This document shows, one piece after another, positions 1-8,773 of a stretch of 64,000 bases of DNA; position 1 is the stretch's first letter; the number at the start of each line of letters is the position of its first letter. Position numbers and translations under genes: made by a program. The DNA lies in assembly GCF_001895925.1 (NCBI RefSeq), contig NZ_MPPI01000024.1, forward strand, positions 1 to 64,000, given 5' to 3'. The notes under the pieces were generated by a model, which made no database searches, had not been told where the DNA came from, and saw only the letters and a list, made by a program, of their open reading frames with translations. Source of the DNA: Phormidesmis priestleyi ULC007 (lineage in GTDB: Bacteria; Cyanobacteriota; Cyanobacteriia; Leptolyngbyales; Leptolyngbyaceae).

Positions 1-241
1 CTGAGTTCTCAGGACGCGTAATTTTTTTGGCAACGATGACATCAAGCGGACAGCCCAACGCACGAGCCACTGGCGCTGCCACTGGCAAACCCCCACGCGG
101 CAGGGCATAGACCACAAACCTTGTAGATTCTGGGAGGGTTTGAGCTTCGGTTAGCACAGCTTGAGCCAGCTTTTCTCCGGCATCGTGGCGATCGACAAAA
201 ATCGTCGCGTTTCCACCTTGAAACAGTTGAGAAAGGGTCAT
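1..241 (-). CDS. Phosphoribosyltransferase-family protein, N-terminal part (cut by window edge)
   Basis: Only the first 80 residues are visible; the gene runs off the left edge. From the ATG the protein begins MTLSQLFQ, then shows DRHDAGEKLAQAVL and RGGLPVAAPVARALGCPLDV followed by a KKITRPEN stretch. The D-R-x-D-A-G-x-x-L-A start and the R-G-G-x-P-V-A segment are typical of the PRTase-like proteins often labelled phosphoribosyltransferase, whose substrate is usually unknown. The PRPP-binding loop would lie in the missing part, so catalytic competence cannot be judged. Confidence 0.75.
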   Translation of the reverse strand, partial: MTLSQLFQGGNATIFVDRHDAGEKLAQAVLTEAQTLPESTRFVVYALPRGGLPVAAPVARALGCPLDVIVAKKITRPENS

Positions 242-398
242 TGCGTCCTCCAGTCTGAGGCAACGGCTTTTCTTTATGATGCCATTCGTTTGATTTGATT
301 GGGTTGGATGACTCGGCTCAAAACTATTTTCTGCGATCGCCCTCAACTTTAAGGTTTCAACCTAGAATTTATAGAGAGAATGTCCTGCCTGCCAATTC

Positions 399-1112
399 AT
401 GGTTAACGAAGAACAGATTAGTTTATTTGATTTAGGAAGCTCAGAGCCAGCCGCCCTGAAGGAGATTCCAAAAGATTTTGACCCCGATTTAATTCCGACG
501 ACTGCCAAGATTCCGATTCCGATCGGCACTTATCAGACAATGGAACAGATGGGCAAACACTGCAACCATTGCCATCGCTGCGACCTGGGCGCAAATCGAA
601 CTCATGCAGTCGTCGGGCGAGGCAACCTGAATGCCCCGATTATGATTGTGGGCGAAGGCCCAGGACAAACAGAGGATGAAACCGGACTGCCGTTTGTGGG
701 CAAATCGGGACAGCTATTAGACAAAATTTTAGAATCGGTGAAGCTAACCGTTGAGGAAAATGTCTTCATCTGCAACGTGGTGAAGTGTCGCCCACCCGAA
801 AACCGGACTCCCACCACTGATGAAGCCGAAGCCTGTAAGGGCTATTTGCTCGAACAGATTCGCCTGGTTGACCCTAAAATTATTTTGCTGACCGGGGCGA
901 CGGCAATGAAGAATTTAGTGGGCATTAAGCAAGGCATCACCAAAGTTCGCGGTCAGTGGATTGAGCGAGACGGACGGATGTATATGCCGATCTTTCACCC
1001 TGCTTATTTGCTGCGAAATCAGTCGCGCGATCAGGGAAGCCCCAAATGGTTGATGTGGCAAGACATTCAGGCAGTGCGATCGAAGCTAGACGAGATTCGT
1101 GCAGAATCCTAA
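399..1112 (+). CDS. Family 4 uracil-DNA glycosylase (Fe-S type)
   Basis: Removes uracil from DNA, the first step of base-excision repair. The 237-aa protein has the family 4 active-site motif GEGPGQTEDETGLPFVG (residues about 85-101) and the second motif HPAYLLRN (about 200-207). A cysteine cluster CNHCHRC at 55-61 plus Cys130 and Cys146 fits the four-Cys iron-sulfur site of this family. The usual N-terminal extension of roughly 45 residues before the Cys cluster is variable and acidic. The ATG start gives a protein of normal family length. It stands alone, with an unrelated CLC gene downstream. Confidence 0.9.
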   Translation: MVNEEQISLFDLGSSEPAALKEIPKDFDPDLIPTTAKIPIPIGTYQTMEQMGKHCNHCHRCDLGANRTHAVVGRGNLNAPIMIVGEGPGQTEDETGLPFVGKSGQLLDKILESVKLTVEENVFICNVVKCRPPENRTPTTDEAEACKGYLLEQIRLVDPKIILLTGATAMKNLVGIKQGITKVRGQWIERDGRMYMPIFHPAYLLRNQSRDQGSPKWLMWQDIQAVRSKLDEIRAES

Positions 1113-1240
1113 CAATTCGGATCACTATTGGAGGGGAGAATTGATAGGGTTTGGATTTTCTGTTCACAATCACTCTAACGATTGCTGTTAGAACAAAATC
1201 AAACCTGATATCGTTCTAAAGCTGTTTCGAGCTTTCAAAA

Positions 1241-2551
1241 TTGCGTCCCAAACCTCAGTTACCCGGTTCCAATCAATACTCCAAACGGGTGTTTGCCCGG
1301 TTGTCAGCTTTGACAGAACGTAATCCATTAACTTTGTCCCGTTGGTTGCTTTGCTGGGTTGCAATCGGGGTTGGGAGTGGATTACTCGCTGGCATCTATT
1401 GGCATGTTCTTGAATATCTCACGCAATTTTTGAGTACCTTTCAGGGTCTTAGCCTAGTCGCAGTGATGACGATCGCAGGTTTCCTGATCGGGCTTGTGAT
1501 TCAATTTTTAGGCGATCCTGGCGAACTTAGCTTTATTGTCGATAACATTCATTCTCGCGGTGGGCGAATTGAGACGCGAGAAAATCCTGCGATGATTCTA
1601 GCTTCGTTGATTGGCATTTCGGCGGGCGGCAGTTTGGGCCCTGAAGCGCCAATGGTTCAGATCACAGGTTCTTTGGGAACATGGGTTGCTGATCGCTTGC
1701 ACCTCACAGGAGATTCGCTGAGAACCCTAAGTCTTGCAGGAATGGCAGGCGGCTTTACTGCGTTGTTTGGTTCGCCTTTGGGCGGGGCTTTTTTTGCGTT
1801 GGAAATCTTGCAGCATCAGCATGTCGTCGAATATTATGAAGCGATTCTGCCTGCTGTGGTTTCAAGTTGTGCAAGCTATGTTGTATTCGTTGTGATTACT
1901 CACTTAGGAATCAGCCCAACCTGGAATTTTCCTCAATATCAAATTGACCATGTTGATGACTATCTACTCGCGATCGTGTTTGGCTTAACAGGGGCGATCA
2001 CAGCCTGGATTTTTATTTATATTTTTAGAGGGTGTGCTTGGGTATCTGAGCAAGTTTCTATGCCGATTTATATTCGGACAACACTTGCCGGACTCATCTT
2101 AGGCGGATTGGCGTTGTTGTTTCCGCTAACGCGCTATTTCGGGCACGAACAACTCAATGAAATTGTGATGACGCAAATGAGTGTAGGTGGATTGCTTACA
2201 CTTGCGATCGCAAAAATGCTGGCAGTCAGCGTGACGGTTCAAGGAGAGTGGCGCGGTGGATTTATTATTCCGTTGTTTTTTACCGGAGCTTGTGTGGGCA
2301 AAGCGCTCTCAAGCTTTGTTCCAGGAGCGCACCCAGTTTTGGCAATGATCACCACGATGGCGGCGTTGAATGCTGCCATCACACGAACGCCCATTAGCAC
2401 GACGCTATTACTCACGAAACTCACAGGATTTGCGCCCTTTACTCCAATATTATTTGCAAGCTTAGTTGGCTATTTTCTATCACCCAAAATCCCCTTTATT
2501 AAAGCGCAGTTGAAACGCGAAGCCACCAATAATCCAACCATTCAAAATTAA
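1241..2551 (+). CDS. CLC-family chloride channel/antiporter without CBS domains
   Basis: Integral membrane anion transporter of 436 residues with about ten hydrophobic helices and no C-terminal CBS pair. The filter/gating segment reads GGSLGPEAPMVQ; its Glu aligns with the gating glutamate (E148 of E. coli ClcA). The GSGIP segment is not recognisable (local sequence DNIHSRGGRIE). In the helix carrying ClcA E202/E203 this protein reads FALEIL, so my alignment by eye puts Ile where the proton glutamate E203 would be, which could favour channel over exchanger behaviour. The reading frame opens with TTG; a GTG at codon 17 is an alternative, and no nearby in-frame ATG is available. Confidence 0.85.
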   Translation: MRPKPQLPGSNQYSKRVFARLSALTERNPLTLSRWLLCWVAIGVGSGLLAGIYWHVLEYLTQFLSTFQGLSLVAVMTIAGFLIGLVIQFLGDPGELSFIVDNIHSRGGRIETRENPAMILASLIGISAGGSLGPEAPMVQITGSLGTWVADRLHLTGDSLRTLSLAGMAGGFTALFGSPLGGAFFALEILQHQHVVEYYEAILPAVVSSCASYVVFVVITHLGISPTWNFPQYQIDHVDDYLLAIVFGLTGAITAWIFIYIFRGCAWVSEQVSMPIYIRTTLAGLILGGLALLFPLTRYFGHEQLNEIVMTQMSVGGLLTLAIAKMLAVSVTVQGEWRGGFIIPLFFTGACVGKALSSFVPGAHPVLAMITTMAALNAAITRTPISTTLLLTKLTGFAPFTPILFASLVGYFLSPKIPFIKAQLKREATNNPTIQN

Positions 2552-2583
2552 TTATTCAAATTTGACGCGATGTGCAACTAATG

Positions 2584-2655
2584 GCCCTCACCCTAGCCCT
2601 CTCCTGCTGGGAGAGGAGACAAGAATTCTAGCTCCCTTCTTCTGGGGATGAGGGC
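2584..2655. repeat. Dispersed palindromic repeat 3' of the CLC gene
   Basis: GCCCTCA at the left is mirrored by TGAGGGC at the right, enclosing an inner hairpin with arms CTCTCC and GGAGAG. This nested, C/T-rich to G/A-rich layout is the one seen in a widespread intergenic repeat of cyanobacteria. It may also end transcription of the upstream gene, although no clean T-run follows. Confidence 0.6.
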
Positions 2656-2734
2656 GATTCATACCGTCATTCAGCAACACTGCTTAAAGTATTTCATTAT
2701 GGAACACTCTGAAAGGACGGTGAGATGGTCATGA

Positions 2735-3337
2735 TTACAACGATGGTAACTTCACAGAAATATTTAACTTGTTAGACAGAAATTTTATGTGTTCAAGAAA
2801 GTCAGTGGCGTTATCGATCTGTTTGACGATCGGAAGCATCATACTCAACACCGCTAGAAAGTAAGCTTTAATTCTTTGAGGCTTGCGCCGATAAACAATT
2901 TTGATTTCGGCTTGCAGATCTTCGAGATAAACGATCGCGAGTTCACGTCTTGCTTCTGGAAGTTTCTCTACAAATTCTCGCAACAGATCTAAAGATTTAA
3001 GAATTTCAGTAATATCTTCAGCAAAGCTTTTGTCAACATCGACTTCAAGATTGTTTGGGATTTGAGCGATTTTAGGAGTTTGATCAGATTGCTTTGAGAC
3101 TGTTTGATCGAGGGCAGCTTTTCCTTGTTCGGTCAAATAGGCTCGAACGATTTGAAACTCTTTTGTCTTATTATCAAAAACTTTTGCCGCTTTTAGATAG
3201 CCATCTTCTGCCATCGTATCTAGATAATATCGAAGCATTTGCATCGAAGTTTCGAGGGCTTGCGCGATGCTGTCTCCTGTGATATTTCCATCGTCGATCG
3301 CTTGCAGAATTCTAATTTGCTTCTCGGTTAACGGCAT
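2735..3337 (-). CDS. Hypothetical protein with N-terminal winged-helix domain
   Basis: About 200 residues. The first 70 look like a winged helix: KQIRILQAIDDG, then DSIAQALETSMQMLRYYLDT as the recognition region and GYLKAAKVFDN as the wing, ending AYLTEQGKAAL, a pattern common in MarR/PadR-like helices. The middle (residues about 80-100) is polar and probably a linker. The C-terminal half is helical, with no family I can name. A TTG lies directly 5' of the ATG; the ATG is preferred. The gene is monocistronic, flanked by the repeat downstream and a secreted protein gene upstream in the same direction. Possible role: transcriptional regulator; target unknown. Confidence 0.6.
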   Translation of the reverse strand: MPLTEKQIRILQAIDDGNITGDSIAQALETSMQMLRYYLDTMAEDGYLKAAKVFDNKTKEFQIVRAYLTEQGKAALDQTVSKQSDQTPKIAQIPNNLEVDVDKSFAEDITEILKSLDLLREFVEKLPEARRELAIVYLEDLQAEIKIVYRRKPQRIKAYFLAVLSMMLPIVKQIDNATDFLEHIKFLSNKLNISVKLPSL

Positions 3338-3385
3338 CAATTTGTAACAGGTACGATCAAGACGCTAATCTTAACTGAAATTGAT

Positions 3386-3952
3386 TTAAGACCGCACTGA
3401 TCCGGCATTGCAGTCTCTGAGCCATGTCTGCACAGCTTGCCCGATCGTGCCCTGACTGCTTTCTCTCGGCGGCGTAATGATTTGCCCTGCGGAAGCCGAG
3501 CCGGTGCGGGTAAACATCAAGGCTAACCGCCAACCCCGGTCGGTTTTGGTCAAAAACAGCCAGTGAAACTGTTGAAGCTCGATCGTGGTGCCTGCCGTAC
3601 CTTGACGCTCTAAAGTTGTCATAAAAACCTGACGCAAATCCGGCGAGTTTTGGGGGGATGGAATCGTTGAGGCGATGCTAGGAGCGAGGGGCAAGGGCAC
3701 AAATTCGGGTCTGCCTGCGGTGATGATTGAGTTGAGTGAGGAGATCGCCGGGTAGCGAGTGCGCGATCGCACAATTACCCGATTGGCATAGCTTGGCAAA
3801 TCTCGCAGCATCAGCGCTACTAATGGCTCGACCTCTGCTGGACAGATACGACGCTTGACGCTCACAGGTTTTGCCGAAAGTGCATGGGAGGTTGCGATCG
3901 AGCTACCCAATGACCAAATGATACTCAGCCCGATCGTTAGAAGTTTTTTCAC
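3386..3952 (-). CDS. Secreted hypothetical protein (signal peptide)
   Basis: 188 residues beginning MKKLLTIGLSIIWSLGSS with a probable signal-peptide cleavage after SHA-LSA near residue 26. The mature part has CPAEVEPLVALMLRDLPSYANRVI near the start and a QFHWLFLTKTDRGWRLALMFTR stretch toward the end that looks like a small beta-rich domain. One Cys near each end could form a disulfide. I do not recognise the family, though proteins of this plan occur next to pyrF in other cyanobacteria in my memory (unverified). The start is GTG. It begins 3 bp after the pyrF stop, so it is probably co-transcribed with tyrS-pyrF. Confidence 0.6.
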   Translation of the reverse strand: MKKLLTIGLSIIWSLGSSIATSHALSAKPVSVKRRICPAEVEPLVALMLRDLPSYANRVIVRSRTRYPAISSLNSIITAGRPEFVPLPLAPSIASTIPSPQNSPDLRQVFMTTLERQGTAGTTIELQQFHWLFLTKTDRGWRLALMFTRTGSASAGQIITPPRESSQGTIGQAVQTWLRDCNAGSVRS

Positions 3953-3955
3953 GGT

Positions 3956-4666
3956 CTAGCTCAATTCTTCACAGATACGATCGAACGCTCTTACCGGATC
4001 ATCGGCCGCCGTAATCGGACGACCCACTACTAAATAATTAGCGCCCGCCTTGAGCGCTGCCGCAGGAGTCATGACCCGCTTCTGATCCCCAACTTCTGCC
4101 CAAGTGGGTCTGACCCCCGGACATACTAACGTAAAATCATCACCGCAGCTTTGTCGCAGTTGTGCTACTTCTTGAGGCGAACAGACCGCCCCCGACAATC
4201 CGCTTGCTTGTGCCAATAGCGCCATGTGCAGCGCATATTCTGGCAACTCTAACGGAATTTTTAACTCAAATGCCAAACTGCGGGAAGAAATGCTGGTGAG
4301 CAGTGTAATAGCAATCAGTTTCGGGACGGGTAAACCTGCTTGTTCTGCACTGGTTTGCATTGCGGATTGCGCGTGTTGCAGTCCCTCTTTTCCGCAAGTT
4401 GCATGAATCGTAATTAAATCGACTCCATATCGAGCGGCGGCGGCACAAGCTCCCGCGATCGTATTCGGAATGTCGTGAAACTTGAGGTCTAAAAAAATAC
4501 GCTTTTGTCGATCGTTGAGAATCTTTAAAATTGAGGGGCCACTACTGACAAATAATTCCAGCCCGACTTTCCAAAAAGTGACTTGCGGAAGTTTTTCGAT
4601 CAGCGCGATCGCCTCTAATTCAGAAGGAACGTCAAGCGGAACAATAATGCAATCAGAAACGGACAT
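3956..4666 (-). CDS. pyrF: Orotidine 5'-phosphate decarboxylase
   Basis: Catalyses the last step of UMP synthesis, OMP to UMP plus CO2, in the cytoplasm. The catalytic K-x-x-D-x-x tetrad motif is present as [11 protein letters not shown] (residues about 59-69), and the phosphate-binding end reads [17 protein letters not shown], both diagnostic of the group I enzyme. Length 236 aa is normal. It starts 5 bp after the tyrS stop codon, in the order tyrS, pyrF, secreted protein, which suggests one transcript. Confidence 0.95.
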   Translation of the reverse strand: MSVSDCIIVPLDVPSELEAIALIEKLPQVTFWKVGLELFVSSGPSILKILNDRQKRIFLDLKFHDIPNTIAGACAAAARYGVDLITIHATCGKEGLQHAQSAMQTSAEQAGLPVPKLIAITLLTSISSRSLAFELKIPLELPEYALHMALLAQASGLSGAVCSPQEVAQLRQSCGDDFTLVCPGVRPTWAEVGDQKRVMTPAAALKAGANYLVVGRPITAADDPVRAFDRICEELS

Positions 4667-4671
4667 AGAAG

Positions 4672-5880
4672 TTAAGGTACAAATCGCACAAATTTATTCT
4701 TGCCAAGCTGAAGAACTTTGCCAATCAGATCATCAGGAGACTCAAAGATCAAATCGACCTGCTCGATTTTGTTGCCATCCAATCTGACCGCACCGCCTTG
4801 AATTTGGCGACGGGCATCAGAGCTAGTTTTACACAGACCGCTGGCACTGACCAGATAGAAAACTTTGGCGGGAAACTGCGCCGATCCCAGAGAGAATTCT
4901 GGCACTACATCGGTCTTAGACGTACCGCCCTGAACCAGTTCGCTGGCTGCTTTTTGAGCTTCTAGCGCTTTTTCCCTGCCGTGATATTGGGAAGCGATTT
5001 CTAGGGCGAGAAGTTTCTGACGATCGCGCGCCCCTTCTGGCAATTGATCCAACGATAAATCGGTTAACAACTCAAAATATTGCAAAATCAGCGTATCGGG
5101 AGTTTTCTCTAGTTTCGAGTACATACTCAGCGCATCTTCCGACAACCCGACATAGTTGCCGAGCGACTTTGACATTTTTTGAACGCCATCTGTCCCAATC
5201 AAAATCGGCATCAACAGCCCAAACTGCGGCGTTTGCCCAAAGTGTTTCTGCAAATCTCGTCCGACTGCCAGGTTAAACTTCTGGTCGGTTCCGCCTAACT
5301 CAACATCAGCTTGAACGGCTACCGAATCATACCCCTGCATTAGAGGATAAAGGAACTCATGCAAATAAATCGCTGTCCCTTGTTTATAGCGTTCCGCAAA
5401 TCCTTCTTTGGCAAGCATCTGCCCGACCGTCATCGTTGCCAAGAGCGCTAGCGTTTTAGGGAGGTCAAGTTTTGATAACCACTCAGAGTTATAGCGAACC
5501 TCTAACCGTCCGGGTGTGTCAAAATCCAAAATAGGACGCACCTGCTTGAGATAGGTTTCGGCATTGGCAGCAACTTGTTCTTCGGTTAACTGTCTCCGAA
5601 CTTCTGATTTACCTGTCGGATCGCCAATTCGAGCCGTAAAGTCACCAATAATCACAACTGCCGTGTGACCCGCATCCTGAAACGATCGCAGCTTTCGGAA
5701 TAAAATACTATGACCCAGATGAATATCAGTGCCCGTCGGATCGATGCCTAACTTAATTCGTAAGGGGCGATTGCTCTGAGTCAACCGTTGCTCTAGATTT
5801 TCATTCGGGTTTTTAGACTCAGGCTGATTGGGGAAAATTTCGGGGTTGCCCCAATGTAGCCAGGGGAAGGAGTTTGACAT
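4672..5880 (-). CDS. tyrS: Tyrosyl-tRNA synthetase
   Basis: Charges tRNA-Tyr. Class I signature motifs are clear: DIHLGH (HIGH motif) and KMSKSLGN (KMSKS motif). The tyrosine pocket segment reads [26 protein letters not shown]. The C-terminal S4 RNA-binding domain occupies roughly the last 65 residues ([11 protein letters not shown] to the end). The sequence belongs to the TyrZ-like subgroup, judged from the GTDQKFN context and length near 400. An upstream in-frame TTG would add six residues; the ATG giving [11 protein letters not shown] is preferred. It heads the tyrS-pyrF transcript and is divergent from the PBP gene. Confidence 0.95.
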   Translation of the reverse strand: MSNSFPWLHWGNPEIFPNQPESKNPNENLEQRLTQSNRPLRIKLGIDPTGTDIHLGHSILFRKLRSFQDAGHTAVVIIGDFTARIGDPTGKSEVRRQLTEEQVAANAETYLKQVRPILDFDTPGRLEVRYNSEWLSKLDLPKTLALLATMTVGQMLAKEGFAERYKQGTAIYLHEFLYPLMQGYDSVAVQADVELGGTDQKFNLAVGRDLQKHFGQTPQFGLLMPILIGTDGVQKMSKSLGNYVGLSEDALSMYSKLEKTPDTLILQYFELLTDLSLDQLPEGARDRQKLLALEIASQYHGREKALEAQKAASELVQGGTSKTDVVPEFSLGSAQFPAKVFYLVSASGLCKTSSDARRQIQGGAVRLDGNKIEQVDLIFESPDDLIGKVLQLGKNKFVRFVP

Positions 5881-6171
5881 ACGGTTCGCGATCGACAAAA
5901 AATTAGGTTAACGATTTCATTCCGCTATGATATGCAGACTTGCTAGAATTCAGATTCTCATTAGTCAGCCTACTCTAGTTAAGGTCAGCTTCGACTCAGG
6001 AAACTCGCGTCTACTCTAAATCCTATTCATAAACTTGGTTCACTTTCTCAAGTGTCCACTATCCTACTAAGGTTGCTTTAGCGAAAATCTAATGTAGGCT
6101 TTACGTCTTCAAGCCTTTTCTAGAAATTAGTTCTTAAGAAATCTTTCACCCTTTTATAAAGAGAGAGCGTC

Positions 6172-8082
6172 GTGGCGGTAAACACCCTTAGACAAAATCA
6201 ACAAAAAGACCCTAATTCTGCCCTCCGGTTTGTGCAGACGGTCGGCAAGGTCACAGGAGGCAGCTTGTTAGGGCTGACCATGCTCACCAGTGCGATCGTC
6301 GCAGGCGGGTTGGTCGGTCTAGCCATCAGCTTTCGGAACCTGCCAGATGTCAGGGTGCTGCGAACCTATACGCCCAGTGAAACGACCCATATTTACGACA
6401 TTAAGGGCAAGCAGCTTGCCAGCATCCACGGCGAAGCCAACCGCGAAGTCGTGACGCTTGACAAGATTTCTCCGCACTTAAAACGAGCGGTGATTGCGAT
6501 CGAAGACAGCTATTTTTACTCGCACCAGGGTGTAAACGTAGGGGCGGTGGCACGAGCATTTAGCCAAAACTTTAACCACGGACGCACGGTTGAAGGTGGC
6601 TCAACCGTGACCATGCAGTTGGTGAAAAACCTATTTCTCTCGCCCAAACGTGCCTTTAGCCGCAAAATTGCTGAAGCTGTTTTAGCGCTGAGAATCGAGC
6701 AGATCTTCAAAAAAGACCAGATTCTAGAACTCTATCTCAATCAAGTCTATTGGGGACACAACACCTACGGCGTACAGACGGCTGCCCAAACCTATTTTTC
6801 TAAATCCGCCTCAGATTTGACTCTGGCAGAATCAGCGATGATGGCAGGGTTGATTCAGTCACCTGAAGCCCTCAGTCCTTTAGTGGACATCAAAGCCGCA
6901 ACTCGTCGCCAGCACGAAGTTTTGCACCGCATGGTAGAGCTGAAATGGATTACGCCTCAAGAAGAAGCCGCTGCCCGAAAGCAGCCGATCAAGCTTGGTA
7001 AGCGAACCTCCTTTCAGTCGAGCGAGATGCCTTATGTAACCGATGCTGTCGTGCAAGAGTTGACGAAGAAATTTGGACGTGATGCCGTTCTTAAAGGCGG
7101 AATGCGAATTCAAACCACGATCGATTCTAAACTTCAGCGCATTGGTGAAGACACGGCTCGACGCTGGATTCAGACGCTTAATTATCAAGGGGTCTATGCT
7201 GACCAGATGGCGATCGTCTCAGTTGATCCCCGCACGCACTTCATCAAAGCAATGGTCGGCGGCATCAACTACAAAAAGAGCCAATATAACCGAGCTATCC
7301 AAGCGTTAAGACAGCCAGGTTCTGCATTTAAGCCGTTTGTTTACTATGCTGCTTTTGCATCGGGCAAATATACGCCTGATTCTACTGTTTACGACTCGCC
7401 AGTCAGCTACCCAGACGGCTACGAGATGTATTCTCCGCGTAACTATGATGGCAGTTTTGCGGGAGCAATTACCATCCGCAAAGCTTTAGAAATTTCGCGC
7501 AACGTCCCTGCCGTGAAGTTGGGGCAAGAAGTGGGATTAAACAAAATTGTGGAAATTTGCCGCAGCATTGGGGTTAAGAGTCCGATCGACCCAGTGATTT
7601 CCCTGCCTTTAGGTGCCGTTGACCTGACCCCGCTAGAAATGGCAGGCGCGTATGCCACCTTCGCCAGCAACGGCTGGTATTCTGAACCCACCCTGATCGT
7701 GCAGGTCACAGACAGCAGTGGAAACATCCTGCTAGACAACACCCCTAAACCGCGACTGGTTCTCGATTCGTGGGCATCGGCTTCTCTTAACGATACGCTT
7801 CAGGGTGTGATCTCACGAGGCACTGCTACAGCCGCCCAAATCGGTCGCCCCGCCGCCGGAAAAACAGGCACCACATCCTCTGAGCGAGATATTTGGTTTG
7901 TGGGCTATGTGCCTCAGCTTGCGACTGCTGTTTGGGTCGGCAACGACGACTATAGACCGCTCGGCTATGGGGCAACGGGCGGTCACTTTGTGGCACCGAT
8001 CTGGCGTGACTATATGCAACAAGCCCTGCAAGGGGTGCCCGTTGAGAACTTTAAGTCCGCATCAGAATTCGATCGTCCTTGA
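6172..8082 (+). CDS. Class A penicillin-binding protein (PBP1A-type)
   Basis: Bifunctional peptidoglycan glycosyltransferase/transpeptidase, 636 aa, anchored by one N-terminal membrane helix (residues about 32-54). The GT51 domain shows EDSYFYSHQGVN with the catalytic Glu, GGSTVTMQLVKNLFL, and the ELYLNQVYWGHNTYGVQTAA block. The transpeptidase domain has GSAFKPF (SxxK nucleophile), SRN (ISRNVPAVK) and KTGT (AAGKTGTTSSERD). The C-terminus is short, with no PASTA domain. Start is GTG, preceded by a purine-rich AGAGAGAG ribosome-binding site. Cyanobacteria carry several such paralogues; which one this is cannot be decided here. Confidence 0.93.
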   Translation: MAVNTLRQNQQKDPNSALRFVQTVGKVTGGSLLGLTMLTSAIVAGGLVGLAISFRNLPDVRVLRTYTPSETTHIYDIKGKQLASIHGEANREVVTLDKISPHLKRAVIAIEDSYFYSHQGVNVGAVARAFSQNFNHGRTVEGGSTVTMQLVKNLFLSPKRAFSRKIAEAVLALRIEQIFKKDQILELYLNQVYWGHNTYGVQTAAQTYFSKSASDLTLAESAMMAGLIQSPEALSPLVDIKAATRRQHEVLHRMVELKWITPQEEAAARKQPIKLGKRTSFQSSEMPYVTDAVVQELTKKFGRDAVLKGGMRIQTTIDSKLQRIGEDTARRWIQTLNYQGVYADQMAIVSVDPRTHFIKAMVGGINYKKSQYNRAIQALRQPGSAFKPFVYYAAFASGKYTPDSTVYDSPVSYPDGYEMYSPRNYDGSFAGAITIRKALEISRNVPAVKLGQEVGLNKIVEICRSIGVKSPIDPVISLPLGAVDLTPLEMAGAYATFASNGWYSEPTLIVQVTDSSGNILLDNTPKPRLVLDSWASASLNDTLQGVISRGTATAAQIGRPAAGKTGTTSSERDIWFVGYVPQLATAVWVGNDDYRPLGYGATGGHFVAPIWRDYMQQALQGVPVENFKSASEFDRP

Positions 8083-8089
8083 CCTCTAG

Positions 8090-8130
8090 ACCTCCGATTT
8101 CTTAGAGAAGTCGGAGGTTTGTGTTTTATT
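8090..8130 (+). terminator. Rho-independent terminator of the PBP gene
   Basis: ACCTCCGA pairs with TCGGAGGT across a 13-nt loop and is followed by TTTGTGTTTTATT. It starts 8 bp after the stop codon. Confidence 0.8.
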
Positions 8131-8225
8131 ACCGGAACGGAGGGTTCGGGAACCGTTAAAGCCCTGCTCGTTTACGACGGGGATGAAGAATCGGGTTCCC
8201 GCGTGGCTGCTTACTCAGTCCCCTT

Positions 8226-8340
8226 CTTACTTAGTTGCCTGCGACGGGAAACCCGTCTTCAGCACTGAGCGCTACAGCGGGAACCCCGCTTTCAGGGCTA
8301 GGCGCTACGGAGGGAAACCCTCCTTCAGGTCTGAGCGCTG
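8226..8340. repeat. Three tandem 33-bp hairpin repeats
   Basis: Three 15-nt hairpins lie exactly 33 bp apart, at 8243-8257, 8276-8290 and 8309-8323. Their sequences are GACGGG-AAA-CCCGTC, AGCGGG-AAC-CCCGCT and GGAGGG-AAA-CCCTCC, so stem bases differ between copies but pairing is kept. Each is followed by an 18-nt spacer of the form TTCAGNNCTGAGCGCTAC. The first copy is led by CTTACTTAGTTGCCTGC. An open frame through the array reads as a repetitive peptide and is treated as spurious. Confidence 0.85.
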
Positions 8341-8357
8341 CTTCAGCCACAGAGTCA

Positions 8358-8501
8358 TCATTTCAGTCGTCGTTTTAGAGATCGAATGAGTTCTCTTAAA
8401 ACATCAGTTTGATTTCTTGCCGATTGTTCGCAATATTGTTTCAGCAAATCTTTCTCCTCCTGGGTGACGCGAAACGTCACAAATATTTCTGGCTTCGACA
8501 C
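8358..8501 (-). CDS. Small ribbon-helix-helix (CopG/Arc-like) protein
   Basis: 47 residues, too short for a usual length cut-off. It reads SKPEIFVTFRVTQEEKDLLK then QYCEQSARNQTDVLRELIRS and ends LKRRLK. The beta strand IFVTFRV, the helix starting TQEEKDLL, the turn S-A-R-N-Q and the helix T-D-V-L-R-E-L-I form the classic RHH DNA-binding fold of CopG-type repressors and antitoxins. The GTG start has a GAGG motif 10 nt upstream; a TTG two codons earlier is possible but crowds that site. It sits between the tandem hairpin array and further copies of the hairpin unit, next to a TnpB relic, suggesting it travelled with mobile DNA. No toxin partner is visible. Confidence 0.75.
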   Translation of the reverse strand: MSKPEIFVTFRVTQEEKDLLKQYCEQSARNQTDVLRELIRSLKRRLK

Positions 8502-8595
8502 AATCAAACTACCTCGATGTGTGGTATTTTAATTGTAGTGGAGAAGGTAATCAACCACTTAAAAAACCTTGTCGTCGAAAGACACGCTGCACCTT

Positions 8596-8643
8596 CTTAC
8601 TCAGTCCCCTACGGAGGGAAACCCTCCTACAGAGCTGAGCGCT
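8596..8643 (+). repeat. Further copy of the hairpin repeat unit
   Basis: Starts CTTACTCAGTCCCC, contains the hairpin GGAGGG-AAA-CCCTCC at 8613-8627 and ends CAGAGCTGAGCGCT. Its 48-nt layout equals the leading unit at 8226-8273. Confidence 0.8.
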
Positions 8644-8724
8644 TGACAATTAAATCTATGCGGTTCTACTGCATTGTTCTAGTTTCCACCTCGCAGCAGG
8701 TAAAAGATTTAGAGGAGCTAGACG

Positions 8725-8773
8725 AGCGCTCAGTGCGCCAGGGCGGGTTTCCCGTCGCAGGCAACTCAGTAAG
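8725..8773 (-). repeat. Inverted copy of the hairpin repeat unit
   Basis: Read on the minus strand it begins CTTACTGAGTTGCCTGCGAC, has the hairpin GACGGG-AAA-CCCGCC (one mismatch) and ends GCACTGAGCGCT. It is nearly identical to 8226-8273 but in opposite orientation, so the RHH gene is bracketed by inverted copies. Confidence 0.8.

Noticed and set aside
42-263. 73-codon minus-strand frame at the left edge
   Set aside because: It is an out-of-frame shadow of the phosphoribosyltransferase start, which reads well in another frame.
1113-1240. Fluoride riboswitch before the CLC gene
   Set aside because: None of the conserved fluoride-switch core is present; only a small TCTAAC/GTTAGA hairpin is seen.
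8226-8340. CRISPR array
   Set aside because: The conserved parts are hairpins of variable sequence with conserved spacers, the opposite of a CRISPR, with only three units and no cas genes.
8183-8389. 68-codon open frame over the tandem hairpins
   Set aside because: The peptide is just the 33-bp repeat translated, and an RHH gene on the opposite strand overlaps its end.
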